DNA of 58,037 nt, from assembly GCA_029098505.1 (NCBI GenBank), contig JAQXOE010000006.1, forward strand, positions 77,979 through 136,015. Reading direction: 5' to 3'. Source of the stretch: Bacteroidales bacterium. GTDB lineage: Bacteria; Bacteroidota; Bacteroidia; Bacteroidales; UBA932. Position numbers and translations under genes: made by a program. Positions 8,513-17,133 of this stretch are shown one piece after another (the stretch's first letter is position 1; each line of letters opens with the position of its first letter). Below the pieces are notes generated by a model. The model was not told where the DNA came from, did not search any database, and saw only the letters and a program-made list of their open reading frames with translations.

Positions 8513-9091
8513 ATGAAAAAGATCATAATAAATATCGGCCGCCAGTTCGGAAGCGGCGGAAAGAACACTGCCGAAATACTCGGACAAAAGCTCGGTGTTA
8601 CTGTCTATGATACCGAACTCATTACAGAGGCCGCAAGAAAAAGCGGCTTCAGCAAGGATTTTCTCACCACCAGTGACGAAGATACCAATTTCTTCAAGCT
8701 TGGCTTCAACAACAGCTTCATAAGCAACAACAGCCTCTTCCAGATTCAGAGCGATGCAATTCGCAATATAGCCGAGCAGGGCTCAGCCGTTTTTGTCGGA
8801 AGGGCTTCAGACTACATCCTGAGGGATATGGACTGTCTCGACGTCTTCATCACCTCGCCTCTTGAAGTGAGGGCAAAACGCATTTCGGAACGCAGGGGCA
8901 TCAGCATAGAAGAAGCGGAAGCTCTCATTGCCAAAAAGGACAGGAGGCGTGAGGCTTTCTATAACTACGTTACCTTCGGCAATTGGGGTATGGCTTCGAA
9001 CTATGACCTATGCATCGACTCATCCATACTGGGAATTGAGGGCACAGCCGATTTCATTATTGACTTCGCGAAGAAAAGGGGGATGATTTAG
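8513..9091 (+). CDS. Cytidylate kinase-like family protein
   Basis: This 192-residue protein opens with a glycine-rich P-loop-type sequence (NIGRQFGSGGKNTAEILG) as in the cytidylate kinase-like family (AAA_26). It continues with AVFVGRASDYIL, FITSPLEVRAKRISERRGIS and a C-terminal DLCIDSSILG segment. The family resembles CMP kinase but its true substrate is unknown. The P-loop (GRQFGSGGK) departs from GxxGxGK[ST], as usual for the family. It sits between a MATE gene and a serine hydrolase gene with gaps of six and three bases. Confidence 0.8.
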   Translation: MKKIIINIGRQFGSGGKNTAEILGQKLGVTVYDTELITEAARKSGFSKDFLTTSDEDTNFFKLGFNNSFISNNSLFQIQSDAIRNIAEQGSAVFVGRASDYILRDMDCLDVFITSPLEVRAKRISERRGISIEEAEALIAKKDRRREAFYNYVTFGNWGMASNYDLCIDSSILGIEGTADFIIDFAKKRGMI

Positions 9092-9094
9092 CCT

Positions 9095-10378
9095 ATGAAG
9101 TTCTCCACAGCCTCCCTAAGCGCAGTACTCACCCTGGGACTAATACTCATATTATCCGTTTCCTGCCATCAATCCGAAAAAGAAGCGGAGAGGATACCCC
9201 GTGACTTGAACAAGACCCTTACCAACGAGATGTCGGACAGCTCGGATCTGGCCGGGATGGACAAGAGCATCAGGCTCTTTATGCAGCAATGGAACCTTCA
9301 GGGTCTATCACTTTCGATTATGAGAAACGACTCCCTGGTGTATGCCAAAGGTTATGGCTGGGCAGATGAGGCGAAAAAAAGAGAAATGACTCCCGGAACC
9401 ATATTGAGAATGGCCTCGGTTTCCAAGCTTATCACCGCCACTGGAATAATGGTTCTCCAGGAACAGGGCAGGCTTTCCCTCTCAGACAAGGTTTTCGGCC
9501 CCGAAGGCATATTGAATGACAGTACCTACACTGAGATCATCAAAGATAAGAATTATTTCAAAATCACCGTAGAGGACCTTCTGAGACACAAGGGAGGTTT
9601 CACCACCAGAGCCGGGGATCCTATGTTCTCGACCAGAACCATAATGCTCCAGAACCGTCTCGACACCCCTCCGGACAATGAGACCCTCGTAAAGATTCAG
9701 CTAAAGAGAAGGCTGCAGTTCGAGCCTGGCACATCCCAGTACTATTCGAACTTCGGCTATCTGCTTCTGTCAATGGTAATAGAAAAGCTGACCGGGGAAA
9801 CCTACGAGGACTGGATGCAGGAAAATGTCCTCAAGCCTGCAGGCTGCACTGATTTCAGGATTGCCAACAATTATTACTCCCAGCGCTATGACAATGAGAC
9901 CCGTTACTATGTCCAGGACAATGACGAGCCGGTGCAGGAATACAACAACAGCGGCAAGATGGTGGTCCGCTGCTATGGTGGAAATGACATCAGGGCACTC
10001 TCCGGAGCCGGCGCCTGGGTGGCATCAACCCCTGAACTCGCGAGATTCGTCGCCTCGATAGACGGACGCAACGAAGTACCCGACATCATCAGTGCTGAAA
10101 GCGTGAGACAGATGACGGAATACTTCGATGAAAATACCTATTCCCTTGGCTGGAACGATACTAAGCCTGACGGAGAATGGACACGTACAGGCACATTTTC
10201 AGGAACCAGTGCCCTGGTGAAGCAGTTCCCTGACGGGGAGTGCTGGATACTGATTACCAATACCAGCACTTGGAAGGGTCCGCAATTCTCGCGCTACACT
10301 ACCGATCTTATGAAGAAGTGCAGGGCAAAGTACTCGACCGTGCTGCCACACAGGGATTTCTTCTACGAGAGCAAATAA
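9095..10378 (+). CDS. Serine hydrolase lipoprotein (class C beta-lactamase / penicillin-binding fold)
   Basis: The 427-residue protein has a lipoprotein signal (LSVSC, Cys24). The catalytic SxxK motif is SVSK at residues 108-111 and the YxN motif is YSN at 217-219. The third motif is likely in the RTGTFSG segment near the C-terminus. This fold covers class C beta-lactamases, DD-peptidases and esterases; the divergent third motif and lipid anchor fit a cell-envelope esterase or peptidase better than an antibiotic-resistance enzyme. It starts three bases after the cytidylate kinase-like gene, and its stop is separated by one base from the stop of reverse ackA. Confidence 0.83.
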   Translation: MKFSTASLSAVLTLGLILILSVSCHQSEKEAERIPRDLNKTLTNEMSDSSDLAGMDKSIRLFMQQWNLQGLSLSIMRNDSLVYAKGYGWADEAKKREMTPGTILRMASVSKLITATGIMVLQEQGRLSLSDKVFGPEGILNDSTYTEIIKDKNYFKITVEDLLRHKGGFTTRAGDPMFSTRTIMLQNRLDTPPDNETLVKIQLKRRLQFEPGTSQYYSNFGYLLLSMVIEKLTGETYEDWMQENVLKPAGCTDFRIANNYYSQRYDNETRYYVQDNDEPVQEYNNSGKMVVRCYGGNDIRALSGAGAWVASTPELARFVASIDGRNEVPDIISAESVRQMTEYFDENTYSLGWNDTKPDGEWTRTGTFSGTSALVKQFPDGECWILITNTSTWKGPQFSRYTTDLMKKCRAKYSTVLPHRDFFYESK

Positions 10379-10379
10379 C

Positions 10380-11588
10380 TTACTCTCCTAGAACGAGATG
10401 CATAGTGTCGCGGGCGATAAGCAGCTCCTCGTCGGTGGTAATCAGGGCCACCTTCACCTTTGAGTCAGGACAAGAAAGCAGGGTGTCAACTCCCTGGGCC
10501 ACATTTGCCTCATAATCGAACTTGAGTCCCATATATGAGAAGTTCTCACAGACGCGACGGCGGAGGCGTACATTGTTCTCACCTATACCGGCTGTGAAGA
10601 AGATGGCATCGACACCATCCATAACGGCTATGTATGAGCCAATAATCTTGATGATGTCGTATGAAAGCTTCTTGAAGACGAGCTTGGCCCTGTAATTGCC
10701 CTCGTTGGCTGCCTTATCGATGTCACGGGCATCTGATGAAACGCCTGAGACTCCGAGGAAACCGCTCTTCTTGTTCATAATGGTGATCATCTCGTCAGGA
10801 GTGAGATTCTCCTTCTTCATAATATAGGTAACGACGTTAGGATCGACATTGCCGCAACGCGTACCCATAATCATTCCCTCGAGCGGGGTGAAGCCCATTG
10901 ATGTATCGACAACCTTTCCGTTTACAATGGCTGAGATGGAACTGCCGTTTCCGATATGGCAGGTGATAATCTTCGAGTTGTTCAGGTCGAGTCCAACGAA
11001 CTTTGCTCCCTTGTCTGCAACAAACTGGTGTGAGGTGCCGTGAGCTCCGTATCTGCGCACGCGGTACTTCTCGTAATACTCGTAAGGGAGAGCATACATA
11101 TAGGCATAGTCAGGCATAGTCTGATGATAAGCCGTATCGAAGGTAACTACCTGAGGCACAGACGGAAGAACGTGCTGACAAGCCGTGATTCCAAGGAGAT
11201 GCGCAGGATTGTGGAGAGGTGCGTAGTCACAGCAGATTTCAATCTTGGAAATAACATCCTCATTGACAATGGCGCTGCCTGAGAAGAAGTCTGCACCCTG
11301 GACTACTCTATGGCCTATAGCCTCGATATCATCGAAAGACTTGAGCACACCATGCTCCGGATCCACAAGAGCATCGAGTACAATCTGCATTCCGACTTTG
11401 TGGTCAGGAATATAGAGTTCCTTGTACATCTTGTCCTTGCCCGTAGGCTTATGGGTTATGCATCCCATAGGAAGTCCCACCTTTTCAACGAGACCCTTGG
11501 CCAGAAGATCGTATACATCGTCACTCTTCATATCAAGAAGCTGATACTTGATGGAAGAGCTACCGCAATTGATTACAAGAATGATCAT
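10380..11588 (-). CDS. ackA: Acetate kinase
   Basis: The 402-residue protein has the full acetate kinase pattern: N-terminal VINCGSSSIKYQLLD, the segment VTFDTAYHQTMPDYAYMYALP, the phosphate motif HIGNGSSISAI, TPLEGMIMGTRCGNVDP, and FTAGIGENN near the C-terminus. It interconverts acetyl phosphate plus ADP and acetate plus ATP, the last step of fermentative acetate formation. No phosphotransacetylase gene is beside it in this window. A TAnnTTTG element at 11624-11631 gives it its own promoter. Confidence 0.96.
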   Translation of the reverse strand: MIILVINCGSSSIKYQLLDMKSDDVYDLLAKGLVEKVGLPMGCITHKPTGKDKMYKELYIPDHKVGMQIVLDALVDPEHGVLKSFDDIEAIGHRVVQGADFFSGSAIVNEDVISKIEICCDYAPLHNPAHLLGITACQHVLPSVPQVVTFDTAYHQTMPDYAYMYALPYEYYEKYRVRRYGAHGTSHQFVADKGAKFVGLDLNNSKIITCHIGNGSSISAIVNGKVVDTSMGFTPLEGMIMGTRCGNVDPNVVTYIMKKENLTPDEMITIMNKKSGFLGVSGVSSDARDIDKAANEGNYRAKLVFKKLSYDIIKIIGSYIAVMDGVDAIFFTAGIGENNVRLRRRVCENFSYMGLKFDYEANVAQGVDTLLSCPDSKVKVALITTDEELLIARDTMHLVLGE

Positions 11589-11623
11589 TTTATGAATATT
11601 TGGTTATTTTCGGATTATCCGCG

Positions 11624-11631
11624 CAAAATTA
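11624..11631 (-). promoter_or_regulatory. -7 promoter element for ackA
   Basis: Reverse strand TAATTTTG matches TAnnTTTG, 35 bases before the ackA ATG at 11588. Confidence 0.5.
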
Positions 11632-11668
11632 AATAATTATAAGTACTTTTACAAAAATACGGTGTGAA

Positions 11669-12751
11669 ATGGTTGTGGCGGGAGATATCGAGGCGGTTTC
11701 TATACCCTTTGCTGCGGGCACTGTCCTGGCGGCTTTTCTATCAAGCATCCCCTTTTTTGGGGATACTCATATTATTGTATCAGCTATATCATTGTGCCTG
11801 AGCGCATTGAGCCTGCTGCTCATATGCCGCTCCGGTGGAGGAAGGGGAAGCATTATCCCGACTTTCGTATTGCTTGGCTTCTTCTGTTTCCTCTCGTATT
11901 CCAGCATTCCCCTTCATTCAGGGCCGCATCCTTTCTTCGGGCGCTGCGCCTCCGCGCTTCAAGCGACCATTGACGGTATTCCCTTCAGCGACAGGGTCTG
12001 CAATGCATTGCTAAAGGCCCTTCTGAGCGGAGACCGGAGCGGGCTGGACAGAAAAGTCAGCGAACTGTTCAGAGCGAGCGGGGCCTCACACATCTTGGCC
12101 TTAAGCGGTCTGCATCTCGGGATTATTTATACGGTAATCAGTAAAATATTATCGTTATTCGGAAATTCACCCCTTGCGCGTAAGCTCCGGAGCCTGACCA
12201 TCATAGGCTCTTCTGGCTTCTTCACACTGATGAGCGGTGGAAATTCTTCGACAGTCCGAGCCTGGCTCTTCATCAGCCTGGGCGAAATCGCAGCCTATGA
12301 TCCGGAAAGGGAGAAGAACCCGCTCCGGGTGCTGCTGACGGCATTGACGATACAATTGCTCTTCAAACCGACGGTGGTCACAGAACTGGGTTTCCAGCTT
12401 TCCTATCTGGCGATGTGCGGTATCTTCCTCGTTCATCCCCTGCTCGAGAGTTTCTATCCCGATGACGGGACGGCCTTCAATCCCCTGCGCCGAATCTGGA
12501 CAGGGGCATCATTGAGCATCTCCTGCCAGCTCTTCACTGCTCCGCTGGTGTGGATGCGTTTCAGGACCTTTCCACGCTTCTTTCTCATCTGCAATCTTCT
12601 GGCAATGCCGCTGACAACCGCAATTATGGTTTCGGCTCTGGCTACAAGCGCGTTGAGCGGCCTGGGCATCTGCCCGGAAGCGCTCGTCAATTGCACCGGA
12701 TTCCTCGTGAAGAGTCTTTTGAAGGTATTGGAGATTATCTGTTCAATGTAA
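11669..12751 (+). CDS. Short ComEC/Rec2-type competence membrane protein (channel domain only)
   Basis: This 360-residue polytopic protein has the Competence-domain signature SGASHILALSGLHLGIIY (about residues 134-151), preceded by ALLSGDRSGLD. It also has the later segment TELGFQLSYLAMCGIFLVHPLL of ComEC. Full ComEC is about 700-800 residues with an N-terminal OB-like domain and a C-terminal metallo-beta-lactamase-like nuclease; neither is present here and the stop is clean. ComEC proteins carry single-stranded DNA across the inner membrane. The 3' end overlaps the 3' end of the reverse apbE by 17 bases. It may be a natural short form or a decayed gene; intact conserved motifs favour the former. 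Confidence 0.78.
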   Translation: MVVAGDIEAVSIPFAAGTVLAAFLSSIPFFGDTHIIVSAISLCLSALSLLLICRSGGGRGSIIPTFVLLGFFCFLSYSSIPLHSGPHPFFGRCASALQATIDGIPFSDRVCNALLKALLSGDRSGLDRKVSELFRASGASHILALSGLHLGIIYTVISKILSLFGNSPLARKLRSLTIIGSSGFFTLMSGGNSSTVRAWLFISLGEIAAYDPEREKNPLRVLLTALTIQLLFKPTVVTELGFQLSYLAMCGIFLVHPLLESFYPDDGTAFNPLRRIWTGASLSISCQLFTAPLVWMRFRTFPRFFLICNLLAMPLTTAIMVSALATSALSGLGICPEALVNCTGFLVKSLLKVLEIICSM

Positions 12752-13802
12752 TGCTGAAGCCCTCTGAAGCCCACTCGCTCATAGACTCATTGCTCCCCGA
12801 AATCAAATAGCCCTCAATGTCGGGGCGGGAAAGGATGAACTCCTTTGCAGCCTCGGGGCCGAGCACCATACAATAGGTGGCATAGGCATCGGAAGCTGCT
12901 GCGGTGGAAGCTGAGATGGAAGCGCTCAAGAGCTGATGCTCAACGGGATAGCCATTGCGCGGGTCAATGGTATGAGCGTATTTTTTACCGTCCCTGATGT
13001 AGAATTTGCGGTAATTGCCGGAGGTCACGATTCCGCAGCTGCGTCCTTCGGAGTTCCAAATTCCGTCCAGCATTGCACCGGGGCTGTCATTGCCGTCAAC
13101 GGGACGGTCAACGCCTATGCTCCAACCTTCGCCGCGAGGATTTTTTCCTGCGCAATAAATCTCGCCTATATCGACTAGCATATCCTTTACTCCAACTGAG
13201 CTGAGATATTGCGCCACCAAATCGCAGGTGTATCCCTGCGCGACCGCATTGAAATTCAGCTTGGGAAGAGTCGCATCCCCGGAAGGGTCGAGGAGAAGAT
13301 CCCGGGGATCGAGGAGGCCGCTATCATCAAGGGCAAGGTCGATGCCGGCCTTCAGCCTGGCCATTCCGCAGGAAGCCATTGCCGCCTTTACCGCTGCCTC
13401 ATCGGGTAGGGAGTCATTGGAAAAACCGAAGCCCCAAAGGTCGAAAAGCGGCCCCGAAGCCACATCCACGCAGCCCTCCGTCTCTGCATAAAGCTCGTGG
13501 CAATATGCATAAATATCCTTGAAAAGAGCATTGGGGACTATGCTTTCACCCTCATTGAAACGGGAAAGGAGAGAGGCTTTGTTATAGCCGGAGAGCGTGG
13601 TATCAACCAATGTGAGTATGGAGTCTATCCGCACTGCTATTTCGTTCTTCGACACAGAAGCGTCCCTGATATTGAAACGGACATTGTAAACGCCTCCCTG
13701 GGCGTATCCACCTATATCAACGTATTTTGGTCTCGAAGAGCAGGATACCGCAGATGCGAGTACCAGAAGCAATGCAAGTTTGAAAATATAATTCGCTTTC
13801 AT
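12735..13802 (-). CDS. apbE: ApbE family FAD:protein FMN transferase, lipoprotein
   Basis: With the start at ATG 13802 the protein has 355 residues and a lipoprotein signal (MKANYIFKLALLLVLASAVS then Cys21). The ApbE features are a central LVDIGEIYCAGKNPRGEGWSIG segment and AHTIDPRNGYPV. ApbE attaches FMN covalently to Thr/Ser of exported proteins such as NqrC/RnfG, using FAD and Mg2+, in the periplasm. No acceptor is encoded in this window. The start is chosen because a TAnnTTTG element at 13826-13833 lies just upstream and the signal peptide begins there. The end overlaps the short comEC-like gene tail to tail. Confidence 0.9.
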   Translation of the reverse strand: MKANYIFKLALLLVLASAVSCSSRPKYVDIGGYAQGGVYNVRFNIRDASVSKNEIAVRIDSILTLVDTTLSGYNKASLLSRFNEGESIVPNALFKDIYAYCHELYAETEGCVDVASGPLFDLWGFGFSNDSLPDEAAVKAAMASCGMARLKAGIDLALDDSGLLDPRDLLLDPSGDATLPKLNFNAVAQGYTCDLVAQYLSSVGVKDMLVDIGEIYCAGKNPRGEGWSIGVDRPVDGNDSPGAMLDGIWNSEGRSCGIVTSGNYRKFYIRDGKKYAHTIDPRNGYPVEHQLLSASISASTAAASDAYATYCMVLGPEAAKEFILSRPDIEGYLISGSNESMSEWASEGFSITLNR

Positions 13803-13825
13803 ACCACTTAGGCAAAGTATTTGTA

Positions 13826-13833
13826 CAAAGGTA
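13826..13833 (-). promoter_or_regulatory. -7 promoter element for apbE
   Basis: Reverse strand TACCTTTG matches TAnnTTTG, 23 bases before the ATG at 13802. This decides the start against the upstream ATG at 13859. Confidence 0.55.
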
Positions 13834-13889
13834 ATGGATTTTAAGTCAAAAATACGCATATTTGCAGTTCAATAATCCAAAGAGAAATA

Positions 13890-14894
13890 ATGAAGAAATC
13901 CAGACTCCTTCTTTTCAGCATATTGACTGTTTCAGCTTTAGTGTCGGTATCCTGCGGAGATGACGACAAAACTGAGACACTGCCTTATCTCACCGGCTCC
14001 CCCAAATTCGAGTTTCCTTCATTCAGCACCCCCAACACCGTGCTGGAAATTACTGCTTCGGGAGTGACTGACGATGACGGAAACGAAGCCGAATATTTCT
14101 GGTATCCTTCATACGCCACCAGCGAGAAGGACACGACCAAGACATATACTCTCAGGATGCCGAATGACTTCACGACCATCAGCATCACCTGCACCGCTTT
14201 CAAGGAGGGATATTACTCCACCAGCACCACCAAGGCCGTCACCATAGTCAGCGAGGACCGAGAGAACGGAAGCCTCACCGGACGCGATTTCGATTTTGAG
14301 AAAGACTTTGTCTTTACCGATCCGAGAGACGGACGCGAGTACTGGTGCACCAGGGTTGGAGATACTGAATGGTTCAGGGACAATCTCGCCTACGCCGGAA
14401 GCGGAATCTCCATTTATGACGACTGCAGTGACCTTGCAGGCATCTTCGGAATCTATTACAATTGGAACGAGGCTATGGAGGCCTGCCCTGAAGGATGGAG
14501 ACTGGCTTCTCTCGATGATTGGGCCAAGGCAGCCAAAGTGGCAGGAGCCGAAGACGCAGACAGTTTCGCATCCCTCGCTTCAGTGGCAGGAGCTTTTATG
14601 GGAGACATTAAATTCAACCAGGAAGCGATGTGGGAGTATTGGCCTAATGTAAAGATTACCAATAAATTAAGACTCGATATCACACCTTGCGGATATGTGC
14701 TTCTCGACACTGAGGGCGACAAGAACAAGTTCCAGGGTATGCTGGAATATGCAAGTTTCTGGACCAGTGACTCCGAGGATGATGATTTGGCCTACTACAG
14801 ATATTTCTACGAAGACAAGGCCGATATCATGCTGGGCAGCGGTTCCAAGGAAAGCTTCGGAGCGTCAGTCAGATGTGTAAGAGACGTCAAGTAA
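13890..14894 (+). CDS. FISUMP-domain lipoprotein
   Basis: The 334-residue protein has a lipoprotein signal (Cys22 in SVSCGDDD). The C-terminal domain (about residues 145-334) has the Fibrobacter succinogenes major paralogous (FISUMP) pattern: DPRDGREYWCTRVGDTEWFRDNLAYA, then GIYYNWNEAMEACPEGWRLASLDDW, then YASFWTSDSEDDD and SFGASVRCVRD. Residues about 33-120 look like a beta-sandwich of the PKD/Ig type. FISUMP proteins are extracellular, with a lectin-like or formylglycine-enzyme-like fold, and their function is unknown. It is divergent from apbE and convergent with the ABC transporter gene; surface location is inferred. Confidence 0.82.
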   Translation: MKKSRLLLFSILTVSALVSVSCGDDDKTETLPYLTGSPKFEFPSFSTPNTVLEITASGVTDDDGNEAEYFWYPSYATSEKDTTKTYTLRMPNDFTTISITCTAFKEGYYSTSTTKAVTIVSEDRENGSLTGRDFDFEKDFVFTDPRDGREYWCTRVGDTEWFRDNLAYAGSGISIYDDCSDLAGIFGIYYNWNEAMEACPEGWRLASLDDWAKAAKVAGAEDADSFASLASVAGAFMGDIKFNQEAMWEYWPNVKITNKLRLDITPCGYVLLDTEGDKNKFQGMLEYASFWTSDSEDDDLAYYRYFYEDKADIMLGSGSKESFGASVRCVRDVK

Positions 14895-14901
14895 TTGTCT
14901 T

Positions 14902-16551
14902 TCAATCTATTCTCAACACATTGTCAGCGATGCCCGCAATGGCTTCGCGATGAGTGATCCAGATGACCGTCTTGGTCCCTCCCAGGGCTGAAGAAATCCT
15001 GTCGAGAAGAATCTTCTCAGTCTGCACATCCAGTGCTGAAGTAGCTTCATCAAGTATCAAAATACCGCCCGTGTGCAACAGCGCACGGGCTATTGCTATT
15101 CTCTGGGCCTGCCCCTCGCTCAAACCGCTGCCCTTTTCGGAGCAAACGGTATCAAGACCCTGAGGAAGCTCGAAAACAAAGTCCGCGACAGCCGTATGCA
15201 AGGCTGCTTTCATCTGCTGCTCAGTCGCGGAAGGATTTGCGAAGAGGAGATTCTCGCGTATCGTGCCGCTCATAAGACTATTGCCCTGAGGCACATAGAG
15301 AAAATTGCAACGGGCTGAGGCTCCGGCAGGCAGACTTCGACCATCTTCGGTGTAGATGCTTACACTGCCCTCAGAAGGCTTGAGCAGGCCGAGTATGATA
15401 CGGGACAATGAACTCTTGCCGGCACCGGTTTCCCCCACTACCGAGGTGACGCTTCCCGGGCGGAAATCATAGCTGAAACCCTTGAAAACAGCATCACGGC
15501 CGCTGTCAGCTGCATCCTCATAGCTGAAGCTTATATTGTCAACCCTTATACCCGGAGCGCCTTCGAGCAATACTTCCGACGCAGCGTCCTCCAAAGGGAG
15601 TTCTTCAAGTTCCATAATTCTCTCGACCGAGGTAAGACCGTGAATGAAGGCGGGGATATGATGACTGAGATTGACCATAGGATTCTGTATCTGACCGACC
15701 AACTGGAGGAAAGCCGTCATCATTCCATAGGTGACACTGCCGTCCTTAATTCCGAATACTCCCCAGAGGAAGGCTGCAGCATAGCCGGCCATAAAGCCCA
15801 AGCGCATGAACCCCCGGGCTATAGCATTGTAATTCAGACGTTTGATGGTACTATCCATCACATCCTTCTGAAGCCAGTTCATCTTCTCCATCACCTTCTC
15901 GGCACTGCCTAGAGTCTTGACCAGGATGCGGTACTGCAGATTCTCCTGCATATAGCCCTGAACTTCACTGTCCCGCGCCCTTATGTGTGCAGTCAGAGCG
16001 CGTATGGACTTGAAGAACATACGGCTTCCGATTATTGCCACGGGCATAAGGATAAGAAGCACCCACATAAGGGATGGTGAGAGGGCGAAAAGAAAGATGC
16101 AGGCAGCCGTGAGCTGGGCGAGGGTGATAATGACATTGGGTACCCTAGTGCAGACCAGGTCGGTCACGACGCGTATATCCTCTTCAAGGCGGTTGACCAT
16201 ATCCCCGCTATGGAAGCTTTCCCTGCCGTTCCATTCGCTGCGCAGAACGTGAGAGAAGACCTTCGCCCTTGTTTCATTCTGATTCCGAGTGACAATTATG
16301 CCCTCCCACCACTGGGAAGCCGTGCCCAGCAGCAGTTGGATGAGCATCACCGTAAACATCAGAGCCACATATAGGAGCAATTCCCCGTCCACATTGCCAG
16401 TCGCCACGTCGATAAGCCTTTTGCATATCCACACGTAAAACAGCGAAGCAGCAATTCTGGCTGCACCAAGCACAACGCTCAGGAAGATGGGGCCCTTCAT
16501 CGGAGCCGACATCCTGATCATTCCTTTCAAACAAGTCTTGAAATCCTTCAT
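14902..16551 (-). CDS. ABC exporter, fused membrane and ATPase domains
   Basis: The 549-residue half-transporter has a six-helix exporter domain (residues about 1-310) and a nucleotide-binding domain. Walker A is GETGAGKSS (373-381), the signature is SGLSEGQAQRIAIARA and Walker B is ILILDEATSALD. It should work as a homodimer in the inner membrane, exporting lipid, drug or peptide. No N-terminal C39 peptidase domain is present. It is the last gene of a reverse cassette with an S26-type peptidase (24 bases upstream) and an HPr-kinase-like protein, which suggests a peptide or modified peptide substrate. Confidence 0.9.
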   Translation of the reverse strand: MKDFKTCLKGMIRMSAPMKGPIFLSVVLGAARIAASLFYVWICKRLIDVATGNVDGELLLYVALMFTVMLIQLLLGTASQWWEGIIVTRNQNETRAKVFSHVLRSEWNGRESFHSGDMVNRLEEDIRVVTDLVCTRVPNVIITLAQLTAACIFLFALSPSLMWVLLILMPVAIIGSRMFFKSIRALTAHIRARDSEVQGYMQENLQYRILVKTLGSAEKVMEKMNWLQKDVMDSTIKRLNYNAIARGFMRLGFMAGYAAAFLWGVFGIKDGSVTYGMMTAFLQLVGQIQNPMVNLSHHIPAFIHGLTSVERIMELEELPLEDAASEVLLEGAPGIRVDNISFSYEDAADSGRDAVFKGFSYDFRPGSVTSVVGETGAGKSSLSRIILGLLKPSEGSVSIYTEDGRSLPAGASARCNFLYVPQGNSLMSGTIRENLLFANPSATEQQMKAALHTAVADFVFELPQGLDTVCSEKGSGLSEGQAQRIAIARALLHTGGILILDEATSALDVQTEKILLDRISSALGGTKTVIWITHREAIAGIADNVLRID

Positions 16552-16575
16552 TTTCCTATAGGCTTTCGAGTTATC

Positions 16576-17133
16576 TCAATTCAATTCTCCATTTCCGACT
16601 GCCAGCAGCGTCCTCCTGTAAACAGCGAGGATCAAGCGTCTGAAAGGCTTCAGAAGGCGCCACAGACGCGCTTTTCGCAATTGTCCCGGCGAGCGCGGAT
16701 CCACGAAGATGCGGGGATGAGCCCTTCTGAACACTTCCTGCTCCTCGGGATTCTCTGGCAATTTCAATCCTCCCCCGCAGTCCTTCTCTATCCAGACGAC
16801 GCTTCCAAGAACATCGCAGAGACTGCACTCTTCGCCGTAGCGGAGATTGCCGTCGCCCATCAGGAAAAGCCTCTCCCCCTCAATCCTCATCACCCGGTGA
16901 AGGACATAGCCGCGCCCGGGCACTTTTGCCAGCACGATGTCTCCGGCCAGTATTTCGGGCAATGCCTCCAGCACGACAGAGTCGCGCTCCCCGCGTATGA
17001 AGGGAAGCATACTCGAGCCCTTGGTCCTCAGGCTGCAGCGCTTGCCTTGCGCAAGCAGTCTTCCAATCTCGGACAGGAGCAGTTCATTTGGTACCCTTAT
17101 GCTGTTTTCACTCATTGCCGCTACCTTCTCCAT
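16576..17133 (-). CDS. S24/S26 family peptidase (signal peptidase-like)
   Basis: The 185-residue protein has the S26 nucleophile motif KGSSMLPFIRG (Ser41-Met42 with this start) and VLHRV (His79), followed by LFLMGDGN. A Ser-His arrangement with HRV is typical of the SipW/ER-type signal peptidase branch rather than the Ser-Lys dyad of LepB. The start at 17133 or at 17115 (MSENS) is possible; either overlaps the end of the upstream gene (26 or 8 bases). The C-terminal basic hydrophobic segment (RLLKPFRRLILAVYRRTLLAV) may associate with membrane. Between the kinase-like and exporter genes it could trim an exported peptide; no substrate is seen. Confidence 0.8.
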   Translation of the reverse strand: MEKVAAMSENSIRVPNELLLSEIGRLLAQGKRCSLRTKGSSMLPFIRGERDSVVLEALPEILAGDIVLAKVPGRGYVLHRVMRIEGERLFLMGDGNLRYGEECSLCDVLGSVVWIEKDCGGGLKLPENPEEQEVFRRAHPRIFVDPRSPGQLRKARLWRLLKPFRRLILAVYRRTLLAVGNGELN

